Shown one piece after another: positions 18,164-27,443 of a stretch of 64,000 bases of DNA. Source of the DNA: Hydrogenophaga sp. NFH-34 (GTDB lineage Bacteria; Pseudomonadota; Gammaproteobacteria; Burkholderiales; Burkholderiaceae_C); assembly GCF_021401345.1 (NCBI RefSeq), contig NZ_JACBGE010000011.1:62001-126000 (forward strand), read 5' to 3'. A model generated the notes under the pieces. The model ran no database searches and was not told the DNA's origin. It saw only the letters and a program-made list of their open reading frames with translations. Made by a program: the position numbers and the translations under genes. Each line of letters begins with the position of its first letter. Position 1 is the first letter of the stretch.

Positions 18164-18803
18164 AATCAAGAAACTGGCCAAAGCGAAGCTGGCGATCGTG
18201 CTCGCAACATCATTCGTCACGGGAGCACTGGCTGATGAAGTCCAGCTTCCCGAGGCGCCGCGGATGACGGCTGCTCAACTGCAGGAACGGCCGGACGGCG
18301 CAGGCCAGCCCTTCGTCATCGGACCGCCTGTCGAAGCCACCGACGAGAAGGGGCGCATCTACCGGGACCCGAGCCAGCCGCTGACCATCGGCGAGATGTC
18401 CGACATCCAGAAGGAGAAGGCCGTGGCCGACTTCCTGCGCAAAGCCGGGTTCACGACCGAGAAGCCGCCGGAGCCTCCCAAGCCCGAAGCTCCGAAGGCT
18501 CCTGAACGAGTCGAGTCCAAGCTCTCGGTGAAGTCGGTCTTTGCCCGTGAGGGGCAAGAGCCATTCGCGGAAATCGAAACGGCAGCCGGTTCGATCCTGA
18601 AGGCGTCGGTGGGCACTCGGATCAGTGACCGGATTTCGATTGCTGCTGTCGATGGCCGGCAGATTGCGCTTTCCGTGATCCCTGAACCCCGCCCAGGCTG
18701 CGAGAAGGGTGCTCGTGCGTCCAAACGAAAGGCCACGTCCTGCAATCTCGCACCGAGTCTCGTCTTCCTGATGGCAGGCGACCAGTACACCTGGTTCGAG
18801 TAA
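18153..18803 (+). CDS. pilP: PilP-family type IV pilus biogenesis protein
   Basis: Periplasmic assembly protein. Signal peptide (KLAIVLATSFVTGALA), a Pro/Lys/Glu-rich linker (EKPPEPPKPEAPKAPERVES), then a small beta domain (LSVKSVFAREGQEPFAEIE to ALSVIPEPRPG), the PilP/PilP2 layout. ATG 18153 has AAGGAG and lies inside the end of pilO, so the two are coupled. 216 aa. Confidence 0.82.
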   Translation: MSAEIKKLAKAKLAIVLATSFVTGALADEVQLPEAPRMTAAQLQERPDGAGQPFVIGPPVEATDEKGRIYRDPSQPLTIGEMSDIQKEKAVADFLRKAGFTTEKPPEPPKPEAPKAPERVESKLSVKSVFAREGQEPFAEIETAAGSILKASVGTRISDRISIAAVDGRQIALSVIPEPRPGCEKGARASKRKATSCNLAPSLVFLMAGDQYTWFE

Positions 18804-18834
18804 TCGGCCATCGAACCGCCTACGAGGACTCTCA

Positions 18835-20700
18835 ATGGGATTGTTCGATCGCCTTCGAGGCCGTGAATCCGCCGAGATTGTCGCTGTGCCCACCATGGCC
18901 CAGCGCCGTCGCACGCCGAAAGCTGCGCAGGCGAACGACTCGATTCCTACGCCAACCCTCCAGGTACAGGACGTGGATTTCGTCGAGTCCAGGCCCGAGA
19001 GGGAACAGCGGACCATGGGCAGCGTGATCTCGCAGATTTCCGATATGCCTTCGGTGCGTGAAGTGCTCACTGCTACCGATTCATCGAACCCTGCGCTGCG
19101 TATCCCAAAGGGGTTGCAGGATGCCGTCATCGCCGTGAAAACGGGGCCGGGCAAGGGTGGCATCTACTTCGACTTCAAAAGAGTCAATGAGGTATCGAAA
19201 TACTTCCCGACGCTCCATTCAGCACTGGCCAATGCAGGTTTGTCTGTTGGTGGTCGTGAATACCCGGCGACGGGCGACATCATCCGGCAGGTCCGACTGA
19301 ACTACGAGCGTAGTACGGGCAAGGGTGGATCGGGTCTGACCTCCCAATCTGCTGGGGCGGAGATGTTTCGTGAATGGACTCGGGTTGCGCAAAGCATCAA
19401 GGCGACGGACATCCATTTGCGAATTCTCGAAGGCGGGAAGGGTGAGGTCATGGTCCGGGTTGACGGCACCCTGGAGCCTATCCCTGACGGCAGCGGCGGT
19501 CTTTTCACCGAGCTGGATGTGAAGAACGCCATCAAGGCAGCCTACGAAGTGCTTTCGGACAGGCACAGCAACAACCAGGGCGCGTTCTCGGAAACATCGA
19601 CGCTCTCGTCGATGATCGACGCGGCTTTGCAGATTCCTGACCTGCGGTTGCGCTTCTCGTCGATTCCCGGCCTGTACGGCCCAAAGTCTGTTTGCCGACT
19701 GCTCTCGAATGTCTCGGGTGAGAACGCCATGTCGTTCGAGACCATGGGTTTCGCACCCAGCCACATCGCCATGTTCGATCGTGCACAGCGGCTGCAGGCC
19801 GGCGCTATCGGCCAGATGGGTGTGACCGGCTCTGGCAAGACAACCGCGGCGAAGACCTTCGTCGAAACGCACCCGGGCTACGGATCGATGGCGATGTACC
19901 AGATTGCTGATCCGATCGAGTACCCCATCGCTCAGATGCACCAGATCTACGTGCAGCGCAGCCTGGTGACCTCGAAGGAAGAGGGCAAGAAAGACCCGTT
20001 CACGGTCGCCATCGAGTCCCTGATGCGCTCGGACCCTGATTTCGTCGACGTTGGCGAAGTCCGTGATGCTCTGTCCGCTCGCGCAATGGCCAACGTTGCC
20101 AAGTCCGGCCACATGAGTCTTTTCACGTTGCACGCAGACTCCCTTGCCGGCGCCCTGAACCGCCTCACCGACCCGAACATCGGTCTCTCTCGCTCGGAGC
20201 TGACCACATCCAACTTGCTGGGGATGCTGTGCTACCAGGCGCTCTCCCCGGTGCTGTGTCCACACTGCCGGCTCAATCACGCGCAGGCTCACCAACACCA
20301 CAAGTCCCGGGACACGAACCGTGACCAGCAGGAGGCCAAGTACATCCAATGGCTGGTTGAGATCCTGGAGAGCAGATTCGGTATCGAGCGCGAGCGCCTG
20401 CGCTTTCGCAATCCTCAGGGATGCGAACACTGCCGCTCCCGGGGGACGAAGGGGCTGACCATCTGCGCGGAAATGCTCATGCCTGAGAACGGCTGGCTGG
20501 ATCTGTCGGCCATCGGCAAGGACCGCGATGCCATCCGGTGGTGGCGACACGAATACAGCGACAGGGATCTCCTGTCGCCAAACATGGACGGAAAACTCGT
20601 TTCAGAGCACGCCATGTTCAAGGCCGCCCAAGGCCTCATCGACCCACGCGAAATCGAGCGATTCACACAACTGCAATCGCTGGAGGTTCTCAAAAAATGA
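18835..20700 (+). CDS. pilQ: PilQ/GspE-family pilus assembly ATPase
   Basis: Cytoplasmic secretion ATPase powering pilus extension. Walker A GVTGSGKTT is at about residue 329, the Asp box is MYQIADPIEYPI, the Walker B region is SDPDFVDVGEVRD, and the His box is MSLFTLHADS. A C-terminal Zn-binding tetracysteine (CPHCRLNHA with CEHCRSRG) matches PilB-type ATPases. 621 aa. It overlaps pilR by an ATGA. Confidence 0.92.
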   Translation: MGLFDRLRGRESAEIVAVPTMAQRRRTPKAAQANDSIPTPTLQVQDVDFVESRPEREQRTMGSVISQISDMPSVREVLTATDSSNPALRIPKGLQDAVIAVKTGPGKGGIYFDFKRVNEVSKYFPTLHSALANAGLSVGGREYPATGDIIRQVRLNYERSTGKGGSGLTSQSAGAEMFREWTRVAQSIKATDIHLRILEGGKGEVMVRVDGTLEPIPDGSGGLFTELDVKNAIKAAYEVLSDRHSNNQGAFSETSTLSSMIDAALQIPDLRLRFSSIPGLYGPKSVCRLLSNVSGENAMSFETMGFAPSHIAMFDRAQRLQAGAIGQMGVTGSGKTTAAKTFVETHPGYGSMAMYQIADPIEYPIAQMHQIYVQRSLVTSKEEGKKDPFTVAIESLMRSDPDFVDVGEVRDALSARAMANVAKSGHMSLFTLHADSLAGALNRLTDPNIGLSRSELTTSNLLGMLCYQALSPVLCPHCRLNHAQAHQHHKSRDTNRDQQEAKYIQWLVEILESRFGIERERLRFRNPQGCEHCRSRGTKGLTICAEMLMPENGWLDLSAIGKDRDAIRWWRHEYSDRDLLSPNMDGKLVSEHAMFKAAQGLIDPREIERFTQLQSLEVLKK

Positions 20701-21923
20701 AAATCGTTGCCAACCTGAAGCGCTGGTGGAAACTCGGCTGGACCGGATTCTGGGGTGAGCGTCACGTCTTCTACAAGACGCTGGCCCGCTCTCTGGAAAA
20801 GAAGGAACTCCTTCGTGATTTCGTCGATGGCGAGTACGCCATTGCGATGGATGAGCGCACACGTGACAGGGCCAAAGCCTCGGGCCTGCGATATATGCGC
20901 GAGGTGATGTCCAGGGGTGTGACGACGATTGCCGAAGTGCTTCAGGCAGTCATGCCGGAACAGGACCGGATGGCGCTTTCCATTCTCGGTGAATCGAAAG
21001 ACCAGGTGGCCGCCCTGTATCACCTGTCTGCTGCCATCGAAGAGCAGAACGCCATGAAGAAGGTGGTAAGGATGGCGCTTTTCACGCCCATCTTCCTGAT
21101 CCCGGTCGGATTCGCCTTTGCGTACATGCTGACCACGTCCACGATCCCGGCCTTCGTGGAGTCTGCCCCTGAAGAGGTGTGGGTGGGGTTCAATGCCTTC
21201 TTCCGCTCATTTGCCGAGGGCTTTTCCAAGTATGGCCTCTATGTCTTCGCGTTCCTGACGGCGATGACTGTTTTCGTTCTGTACTGGTGCCTGCCCAATC
21301 TGACTGCGTCCTGGCGGTACAAGGCGGAAAAGGCGCAGGGCATCAAGAAACTGGGTTGGACGCTTGCAATGCCATATCGCCCTGTCTTCGGGCTGTACCG
21401 AGACATTCAGGGCACGCGCATGCTCACCGATCTGTCGTTCATGCTCCAGTCCGGCCGGATCTTGAGGGATGCGGTGGAGACACTTGCTACAAGCGCCCAG
21501 CCTTGGATGCGCAAGCACCTGCTGGTGATCCTGACGCATATGCAGGAAATGCCCGGCCAATACGTGCAGGCATTCAGCCACGGGGTTCTGTCGCCATTCC
21601 TGGCCGGATACATGCAATCGCTCAATCGAGTGGATAGCGAGGCACGCTTCGACAAGGTTCTCGTGGAAATTGCCACACGAGGCATGAATGACGCAAGAGA
21701 AGCAGTCAGAAAGACAGCATTCAAACTGAATTTCTGGCTGCTCGCATTGATCATGGGCCTCATTCTTTTCCTGTACGGCGGCCAGGCATTTGTGGTGATG
21801 GCGATTCAGGAGGCCAATCAGCCTGCGGCCATCATGAAACGCGAAGCCGCTCGCCGCAAGGCTGCCGAACAACAACAGTTTCAGTCAAGCACACCACGGT
21901 CCGTAACTTCAACAAGCGAGTGA
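20697..21923 (+). CDS. pilR: PilR/GspF-family pilus platform protein
   Basis: Inner-membrane platform that couples the ATPase to pilin polymerisation. Two GspF-like halves, each ending in hydrophobic helices: ALFTPIFLIPVGFAFAYML, YVFAFLTAMTVFVLYWCL, and LNFWLLALIMGLILFLYGG near the C-terminus. ATG 20697 overlaps the pilQ stop as ATGA; the longer frame from 20538 lies inside pilQ. 408 aa is typical. Confidence 0.88.
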   Translation: MKIVANLKRWWKLGWTGFWGERHVFYKTLARSLEKKELLRDFVDGEYAIAMDERTRDRAKASGLRYMREVMSRGVTTIAEVLQAVMPEQDRMALSILGESKDQVAALYHLSAAIEEQNAMKKVVRMALFTPIFLIPVGFAFAYMLTTSTIPAFVESAPEEVWVGFNAFFRSFAEGFSKYGLYVFAFLTAMTVFVLYWCLPNLTASWRYKAEKAQGIKKLGWTLAMPYRPVFGLYRDIQGTRMLTDLSFMLQSGRILRDAVETLATSAQPWMRKHLLVILTHMQEMPGQYVQAFSHGVLSPFLAGYMQSLNRVDSEARFDKVLVEIATRGMNDAREAVRKTAFKLNFWLLALIMGLILFLYGGQAFVVMAIQEANQPAAIMKREAARRKAAEQQQFQSSTPRSVTSTSE

Positions 21924-21930
21924 AAAAAAC

Positions 21931-22539
21931 ATGACGAAAAACATCTTCGATCTGTCCCGCGCAGTCCAGGCACGGGCTCTGAGCAGCCGCGCCCGGCTGA
22001 AGTCCGCCAAAGGGCTGAAGCAGAGCGGTTTCATGTCCATCGAACTGGGCCTGGTGTTGCTGGCGGTGGCCGCGCTGATCGCCTTCGCCGTCCTCTACTA
22101 CCGTGAGAACCAGCGCAAGAACTCGGTGAACAGCAATCACTCCGACATCATCGCCATCAGCGGCAACCTGGTGTCCAAGTACGGGCAGCTCAACCGGTAC
22201 GGTGACGTGACGACGGAGCTGGCGGTGAAGTCCGGCGTGATTCCCGCACACCTGCGTGATCCGGGCGCCGACACCGCTCAGAACCGCTTCGGCGGCGTGA
22301 TCGAAGTCGCGCCCGTGGACCTGACCGGCACCAGCGATGGCATTTCCATCACATGGCCCAACGTGTCTGCGAACCAGTGCAGCGACATCGTGAGCGCGTC
22401 CGAGGGCGAGTTCCGCGTGATCACGGTGGACGGCTCCGAAATCAAGGGGGACGGCGGCGCGATTGACATCACAGCCCTGGAGGAAGCCTGTGACACCGAC
22501 GCTCCGGTCGAACTGGTGTTCACGGCCGGCCGTTTCTAA
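21931..22539 (+). CDS. pilS: PilS type IVb major prepilin
   Basis: Structural subunit of the thin pilus. Leader of about 34 residues, then the prepilin peptidase site KQSG/FMSIELGL with the conserved Glu at +5 and the hydrophobic N-terminal helix (VLLAVAALIAFAVLYY). Two Cys in the C-terminal part (NQCSDIV and EEACDTD) can close the type IVb D-loop disulfide. No prepilin peptidase (PilU) gene is seen in the window, so the host enzyme or one elsewhere must process it. Confidence 0.9.
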   Translation: MTKNIFDLSRAVQARALSSRARLKSAKGLKQSGFMSIELGLVLLAVAALIAFAVLYYRENQRKNSVNSNHSDIIAISGNLVSKYGQLNRYGDVTTELAVKSGVIPAHLRDPGADTAQNRFGGVIEVAPVDLTGTSDGISITWPNVSANQCSDIVSASEGEFRVITVDGSEIKGDGGAIDITALEEACDTDAPVELVFTAGRF

Positions 22540-22625
22540 GGCCCTACAAGCACTCGCTCTGTGACCAGTGAGGGCGTGAGCCCTCACTGCTCCAGCAAGC
22601 AGATATCAACTCTCTGGAGTCACCT

Positions 22626-23099
22626 ATGCAAGCACCTTCGAAATTCAAGCGCGGCCTGATCATGGCTGCGGCTATTGCAACCATCACCCTGGCCGGCTGC
22701 GGCGGTGGCGACGAAGATGGTCCCGGCAGCGTCCAGACCCCCGAACTGCGCACGCATACCGTGAGCCCTGCCGATTCCGCTTCGGGAAAAGTCGGCATGC
22801 GCGTGCCCATCGACTCGTACACCGAGACCTTCGGCACCACGATCGAGCAAGTCGAGTGGCAAGTCGAACCCATCGCCGATGCCGAAGGAGATCTGAAGAT
22901 CGCAGACCCGACGTGCACCAAGGGAGAAAAGTCCGTGCGAACCGTTCCCGGCAGCGACAAGGTGATCGAGGCACTGTCCTGCGAGACCACCGTCATGGCC
23001 CTGGATGGGGCCAAAGGCAAGTTCGAAGTGACCTCCCGCGTCACGCTCGGCACCGGTTCGGCCAAGAAGGCCAGCTTCGTCTTCACCGCAACGAAGTAG
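22626..23099 (+). CDS. Small lipoprotein in the pilus operon
   Basis: Not recognised as a known Pil protein. The N-terminus is a lipoprotein signal with lipobox LAGC at about residue 24, then GGGDEDGPGSV, so it is probably outer-membrane anchored. The mature domain (about 110 aa) has two Cys (PTCTKG and LSCETT) and alternating strands, consistent with an Ig-like fold. It lies between the major and minor pilins, where R64 has pilT/pilU, so it may aid assembly or exclusion. CTGGAG precedes ATG 22626. Confidence 0.75.
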   Translation: MQAPSKFKRGLIMAAAIATITLAGCGGGDEDGPGSVQTPELRTHTVSPADSASGKVGMRVPIDSYTETFGTTIEQVEWQVEPIADAEGDLKIADPTCTKGEKSVRTVPGSDKVIEALSCETTVMALDGAKGKFEVTSRVTLGTGSAKKASFVFTATK

Positions 23100-23163
23100 T
23101 GACCGAAGGGCTGGATTCGCCCAGCCTGATTTCTGACTTTCGATTTGAGTTCCGGAGAACATC

Positions 23164-24432
23164 ATGCAGCACCTTCGCGTCCGAAGCGCGCCTATGAGAC
23201 GCCAACGAGGCATTGGCCTCGTCGAAACGGCGCTGGCGATGATCCTCATCTCGATGGTGCTGCTCTTCCTGTTCAATCTTTGGAGCAAGAACGAGGACGG
23301 CAAGAGGGCTGAGAACCAGGCCCAGGTGCTGAACCTCATCCGCGAGTCCGCCCAGACGCTGGTCTTCGAACACTACGATGCCTACCAGGCCGGTGAAGAC
23401 ATCACCCGCAACGGCATCACTCTGCCGTTCGGCGACGATGAAGGCCAGGCTCTTCGGCCCACGGTCGAACAGCTCAACGATCTGGCCGTTGGTCTACACA
23501 ACGCATCGAGTTCTCCGCTCTATAAATCCTTGGCGGAGGGGGGGTATTTCATCCGCATCAATCGCGAGCCCGCCGGCTGCGAAGCATCCCCCCAGGGCCA
23601 GGAGTGCAACATCACGGGGCACGTCTGCTTCGACCAGCCACTTCGCGACCCCAAGCGCTCAAACGAAGACACAGATGGCTTTGCCATCGGACGCATGTTG
23701 ACCCAGCTTGGCTCAAATGGCGGAGCAAGCGTTGACGACGCCGATGGTTCGACGATCTACGGCTATGGCGGAAGCTGGAGTATCGACAATCCCATTGCAG
23801 GCCAACCACCTGGAATCGTGTGCGCGAGATTCGGATTCGGCTCGGCTGGGTTCGGCAATTTCCTGCGCGTGCGCGACTCCCGCGACCCCGAGTTTCAGAA
23901 CAATGTCACTCTCCGTGGTGGACTGAACATTCAGCGAACAGTCGTGAACAACGAAGTGTGTACGGCCGATGAAACCGGGCTGATTGCCCAGGGCGTTCTG
24001 GCTGGCCAGCAGATGCTGTTCCGATGCAATGGCACGATCTTTGAGCCGGTCAATGGCATCGAATACGGAACCATCGGGGGGGTGTGTACGACTGCCAACC
24101 AATGGGCTTTGGTGGAGGCAACTGGGCAGGCGCTCGTGTGTTCCAATGGACGATGGGTAACCCAGGAGGGCAGGGGCATCAGGACGATGGGTTACTTCGG
24201 GCACGGCGCTGTCGTCCCGACTCCCGCGTGCCCGGCCCTGCATACGCCGGCAGCGGTAGTCGCTGCAGTCTCCGCGGCCAATATCATCGGCCTCAATAAC
24301 CCAGGCAACAACTCGGGTGCTTTCCAGGCCGCGATCAGTGCCGGCTGGCAGGTCACGATCCGTGGGTCAAATGGCGCGACCGCGGGAACGTCAGCGCTTG
24401 CATTGGTGATCACAAGCTGCAATCGCACCTGA
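23164..24432 (+). CDS. pilV: PilV-like minor pilin / tip adhesin
   Basis: Prepilin-type leader RRQRG/IGLVETALAM with Glu at +5 and helix ILISMVLLFLFNLWS, then a long body of about 390 residues, as in PilV, which selects recipient cells in R64 mating. The C-terminal half has many Cys (PAGCEASPQGQECNITGHVC, ACPALHT, SCNRT). No shufflon repeats or alternative C-terminal segments follow; the gene is closed by a palindromic terminator, so this is a single fixed adhesin. 422 aa. Confidence 0.83.
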   Translation: MQHLRVRSAPMRRQRGIGLVETALAMILISMVLLFLFNLWSKNEDGKRAENQAQVLNLIRESAQTLVFEHYDAYQAGEDITRNGITLPFGDDEGQALRPTVEQLNDLAVGLHNASSSPLYKSLAEGGYFIRINREPAGCEASPQGQECNITGHVCFDQPLRDPKRSNEDTDGFAIGRMLTQLGSNGGASVDDADGSTIYGYGGSWSIDNPIAGQPPGIVCARFGFGSAGFGNFLRVRDSRDPEFQNNVTLRGGLNIQRTVVNNEVCTADETGLIAQGVLAGQQMLFRCNGTIFEPVNGIEYGTIGGVCTTANQWALVEATGQALVCSNGRWVTQEGRGIRTMGYFGHGAVVPTPACPALHTPAAVVAAVSAANIIGLNNPGNNSGAFQAAISAGWQVTIRGSNGATAGTSALALVITSCNRT

Positions 24433-24458
24433 TCGCCTTTCCCTCTGGCTTGCGCCCA

Positions 24459-24489
24459 TGACCGCCCAAATTTGGGCGGTCATTTTTTT
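24459..24489 (+). terminator. Terminator of the pilus operon; also CAAATTTG palindrome copy c
   Basis: TGACCGCCCAAATTTGGGCGGTCA (24459-24482 overall) is a perfect 24-bp palindrome followed by TTTTTTT, so it can end transcription. Its core is the same CAAATTTG (24467-24474) as the operator-like sites, and it lies upstream of the virB8 operon, so it may do both jobs. Confidence 0.75.
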
Positions 24490-24623
24490 GCTTGGCGATA
24501 CACCAGCGAGGGAGACCATTTCATGCAAAGCGGAATGCAGACATGCTCATTGGTATTGAATGATCGTGCGCTAACCACTCCTTTCAATGCTCTTACGCTT
24601 CAAGGATTCCGACAATCGTATGC

Positions 24624-25316
24624 ATGAGCAAATCGCAGATTGGACGGCGTCCAACCCCAGATCATGTGCCGGGCAGCATCGAAGAAGCTGCAGCCAGGAT
24701 CTATTTTGAAAGGGGTACGAAAGAAGCTGTCGAACGCAACAGATGGGCTCTTTCTGGAATTCTGAATGCATCCATCTCGGTGCTCTTGCTGATCGCGCTC
24801 ATCAGTCTGATCTTGAACCAGAAGATCTACGTCTTCCAGGCAGACAAAGACCCGGCAGGCCGCATCTCTGTCAGTGAGGTGGCCACTTCGTTCAAGGCCG
24901 ACGAAGACACCCAGATGGCGTGGGCATCGGCCTGGGTTGCGACACTGACCGAGATTACTCCTGCGCTCTGGCAGCGCAACGTCAAACTGGTTCAGTCCAA
25001 ATCCGCAGGCGTGGCGCTCGATCAAATCAAGGCCTACCTCCAGCGGGCGGAAAACAACCCTGCACAGCTCGTCCACCGGTACCCGACCTACGTGCGTGAG
25101 TACAAACGTGGCTCGGTCAACAAGGTTACGGGCATGACCTATCTGATCCGATACGAACTATTGAGCCGGCCGGCTCCTGGGATCGATCCTCAGACGAAAT
25201 CCTACGCAATGACGGTGACCTTGACCCATGTTGGGCACAAGAGCCGTGATGACGTTTTCTCCAACCCCGAGGGCCTGACGGTTCTCAACTTCAGCGTTTC
25301 AGAGGAAGCAAGATGA
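24624..25316 (+). CDS. virB8: VirB8-family T4SS assembly protein
   Basis: Bitopic inner-membrane nucleation factor. Short cytoplasmic N-terminus ending WALSG, one transmembrane helix (ASISVLLLIALISLIL, about 50-65), then the periplasmic NTF2-like domain with YVREYKRGSVNKVTGMTY and YAMTVTLTHV. 230 aa is normal. ATG 24624 lies in AATCGTATGCATGAG without an SD, like the virB11 and virB1 starts. It overlaps virB9 by ATGA. Confidence 0.9.
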   Translation: MSKSQIGRRPTPDHVPGSIEEAAARIYFERGTKEAVERNRWALSGILNASISVLLLIALISLILNQKIYVFQADKDPAGRISVSEVATSFKADEDTQMAWASAWVATLTEITPALWQRNVKLVQSKSAGVALDQIKAYLQRAENNPAQLVHRYPTYVREYKRGSVNKVTGMTYLIRYELLSRPAPGIDPQTKSYAMTVTLTHVGHKSRDDVFSNPEGLTVLNFSVSEEAR

Positions 25317-26125
25317 AGAAGCTCCTGTTCACCATCGTCGGCACCTTGATTGCCGCCAGCGCCCTGGCCCAATCCACTTCCTCGATCTCTGCCCCCGTGC
25401 CAGGAAACCTGGATAGCAGGATCGTGACCTTCGCCTACACACCGGACGTTGTGTTCAAGTTGCCGGTGACCGTGGGCATGCACACACACATCATGCTCGG
25501 CCAGGATGAAGAGCTGGTGGAAGTGCCGCGGCTGGGTGACAAGATCCGCTGGCGCGTGGAAGGCAATGAGCGCAACCTCTACATCAAGTCCACGGTGCCC
25601 GACACGAAGACCTCGCTGTCCTTGGTGACAAGCCGGCGGACTTACCAGTTCGAGTTGGTGGCGACACAAAAGGGCGATGAGCGGGTCCAGCAAGTTGCCT
25701 TCAGCTACCCGGATCAGGAAGAGTCCATCCGGGTCGCCACACGGCGAAGCCTGGAAGCCGAGCGCACGATGGCCGAGATGGCCGCCTCGAAGCTACGTGC
25801 CCAGAATCTGGCGGCAGAGCCCATCGATCCGTCCCAACTGCGGTTCCTCAAGGTCACGACCAAGAATGAACAGTATGCGCGCATCCACGCATACACCAAC
25901 GGCATTCAGACATGGATCAGGATGCCCAATGGCGTGCAAGACCTTCCGGCCGTCTTCATGGTGTCGGTCAATGAGCGGGGCAAGGAAAGCCTGATGCCTG
26001 TCAATTACTCCGTGGGGGACCGGAAATCGATTCTCGATCGCGACGCACTCATCATCGATCGCACCGCGCCCATCTGGATGCTGCAGGTCGGTGAAGACAT
26101 CCAGGTTCGCTTGACCCAGGAGTAA
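25313..26125 (+). CDS. virB9: VirB9-family outer-membrane core protein
   Basis: Periplasmic/outer-membrane core subunit. Signal peptide KKLLFTIVGTLIAASALA, an N-terminal beta domain starting DSRIVTFAYTPDVVFKLPV, and the C-terminal module around APIWMLQVGEDIQVRLTQ. Two-domain length (270 aa) and position between virB8 and virB10 agree. It starts within the virB8 stop, so it is coupled. Confidence 0.9.
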   Translation: MKKLLFTIVGTLIAASALAQSTSSISAPVPGNLDSRIVTFAYTPDVVFKLPVTVGMHTHIMLGQDEELVEVPRLGDKIRWRVEGNERNLYIKSTVPDTKTSLSLVTSRRTYQFELVATQKGDERVQQVAFSYPDQEESIRVATRRSLEAERTMAEMAASKLRAQNLAAEPIDPSQLRFLKVTTKNEQYARIHAYTNGIQTWIRMPNGVQDLPAVFMVSVNERGKESLMPVNYSVGDRKSILDRDALIIDRTAPIWMLQVGEDIQVRLTQE

Positions 26126-26130
26126 GCGCC

Positions 26131-27432
26131 ATGAAGCAACCGAAGATGCCTCGTGCATCCACAAACCCACTCGCAGACGAATCCCTGGATGGTGGGGCTG
26201 ACCAGGGCCTAGATCCGGATGTCGCCATCCAGAAGGGCATGCCGGCTCGGAACTTGAAGAGCATTCTCATGATGGTGGCGCTGGTCGGTGTTGGGGTCTT
26301 CATGCTGTGGAGTAACAATTTCAAGACGGCCAAGCCCAAAGATCCACCCCCGGTCAGGCCATCCACCGAAAACGTCGTGGATGACCTGATCGATGGCCTG
26401 AAGAACCCGCCGGTGCCGTATGCGCCTTCCGAGATCAAGGCCCCGACGCCTGAGCCCATGTTGCAAGCTCAGGTCGAGCCGGTCGATGAGCGGTTGCAGG
26501 CTGCGCTTGTCGCGCCCATGGATGCCTCGGACGTGAACATCAACTCAGGTGTCAAGGTGGTGCAGCAACAGCGTGCCAGCGTAGATGATCGCATCCGTAA
26601 CCTCATGGCCGAACAGCGGACCATCGCCGACAACCGGGCGAAGGAGTCGTATCAGCGCCAGATGGAAGACCTCAGGGCCATGGGGCTTGCGCCTGGTGGT
26701 GCTGCAGGTGCTGCTGCCGGCGGAATGGCTGGTATCGGTTCGGGGCAGGGGGGGAACATCACCTCCGGTCAGGACACCATGCATGCCCGTTTCATCGAAG
26801 ACCAGATGCGGCGATCAGACCTCGCAGACTCGACGAAGGTGGTGGCTGCCAGAAAGGGGCATACGCTCTATGAGGGCACGATCGTTCGGGCAGTTCTGAC
26901 CCGTTCGCTGAAAACGGATCTGCCCGGGATGATCACGGCCAAGGTCACATCGGACCTGTACGACACGCTGACCCAAAAAGTCGTTCTGGTCCCCCGTGGC
27001 TCCGAGATCACGTGCAACTACCAGCCTACGCTCATGGTCGGCCAGAAGCTCGTTCTTGCGGCATGCAATCGCCTTCGCCTGCCCAACGGCCGATCGTTCT
27101 CGCTGCATGCGGCGTCAGCCAGCGACATGCAAGGGGCCTCTGGCTTGCCTGCGGACATCGACAACCACTTCTGGGAGATGTTCAGGGATGCGCTGATCGT
27201 TGGTGCCGCTTCCTACCTGCTGCCTGATGAAGACAGGAGAACGACGGCGAACTCCACGGCATCTGGAACCCAGGTCGTTGGGTCTGTTTTGGGCACGACT
27301 CTGGGCAAGGTGATCGACGCGACCATCGGCCGCAATGTCCGGATTCCACCGACAGGCCATGTCGAAGTTGGAACCCCGTTCACGCTCACGCTCTCGCGTG
27401 ATGTGGAACTGGAGCCGTACTTCACACGATGA
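26131..27432 (+). CDS. virB10: VirB10/TrbI-family core protein
   Basis: Spans both membranes and senses energy from the ATPases. One transmembrane helix (ILMMVALVGVGVFMLW, about 47-62), a Pro-rich periplasmic stretch (KPKDPPPVRPST), a Gly/Ala-rich linker near residues 185-205, then the TrbI beta-barrel domain with LYEGTIVRAVLTRSLKTDLP and TGHVEVGTPFTLTLSRDVEL at the end. 433 aa. Confidence 0.92.
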   Translation: MKQPKMPRASTNPLADESLDGGADQGLDPDVAIQKGMPARNLKSILMMVALVGVGVFMLWSNNFKTAKPKDPPPVRPSTENVVDDLIDGLKNPPVPYAPSEIKAPTPEPMLQAQVEPVDERLQAALVAPMDASDVNINSGVKVVQQQRASVDDRIRNLMAEQRTIADNRAKESYQRQMEDLRAMGLAPGGAAGAAAGGMAGIGSGQGGNITSGQDTMHARFIEDQMRRSDLADSTKVVAARKGHTLYEGTIVRAVLTRSLKTDLPGMITAKVTSDLYDTLTQKVVLVPRGSEITCNYQPTLMVGQKLVLAACNRLRLPNGRSFSLHAASASDMQGASGLPADIDNHFWEMFRDALIVGAASYLLPDEDRRTTANSTASGTQVVGSVLGTTLGKVIDATIGRNVRIPPTGHVEVGTPFTLTLSRDVELEPYFTR

Positions 27433-27443
27433 ACGGAGTCATG

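Noticed and set aside
19219-20550. 443-aa minus-strand open frame opposite pilQ
   Set aside because: Antisense shadow of the pilus ATPase; no SD and no recognisable domain.
24540-24620. Search for shufflon repeats or rci sites after pilV
   Set aside because: No repeated inverted 19-bp-type sites or partial pilV ends were seen.
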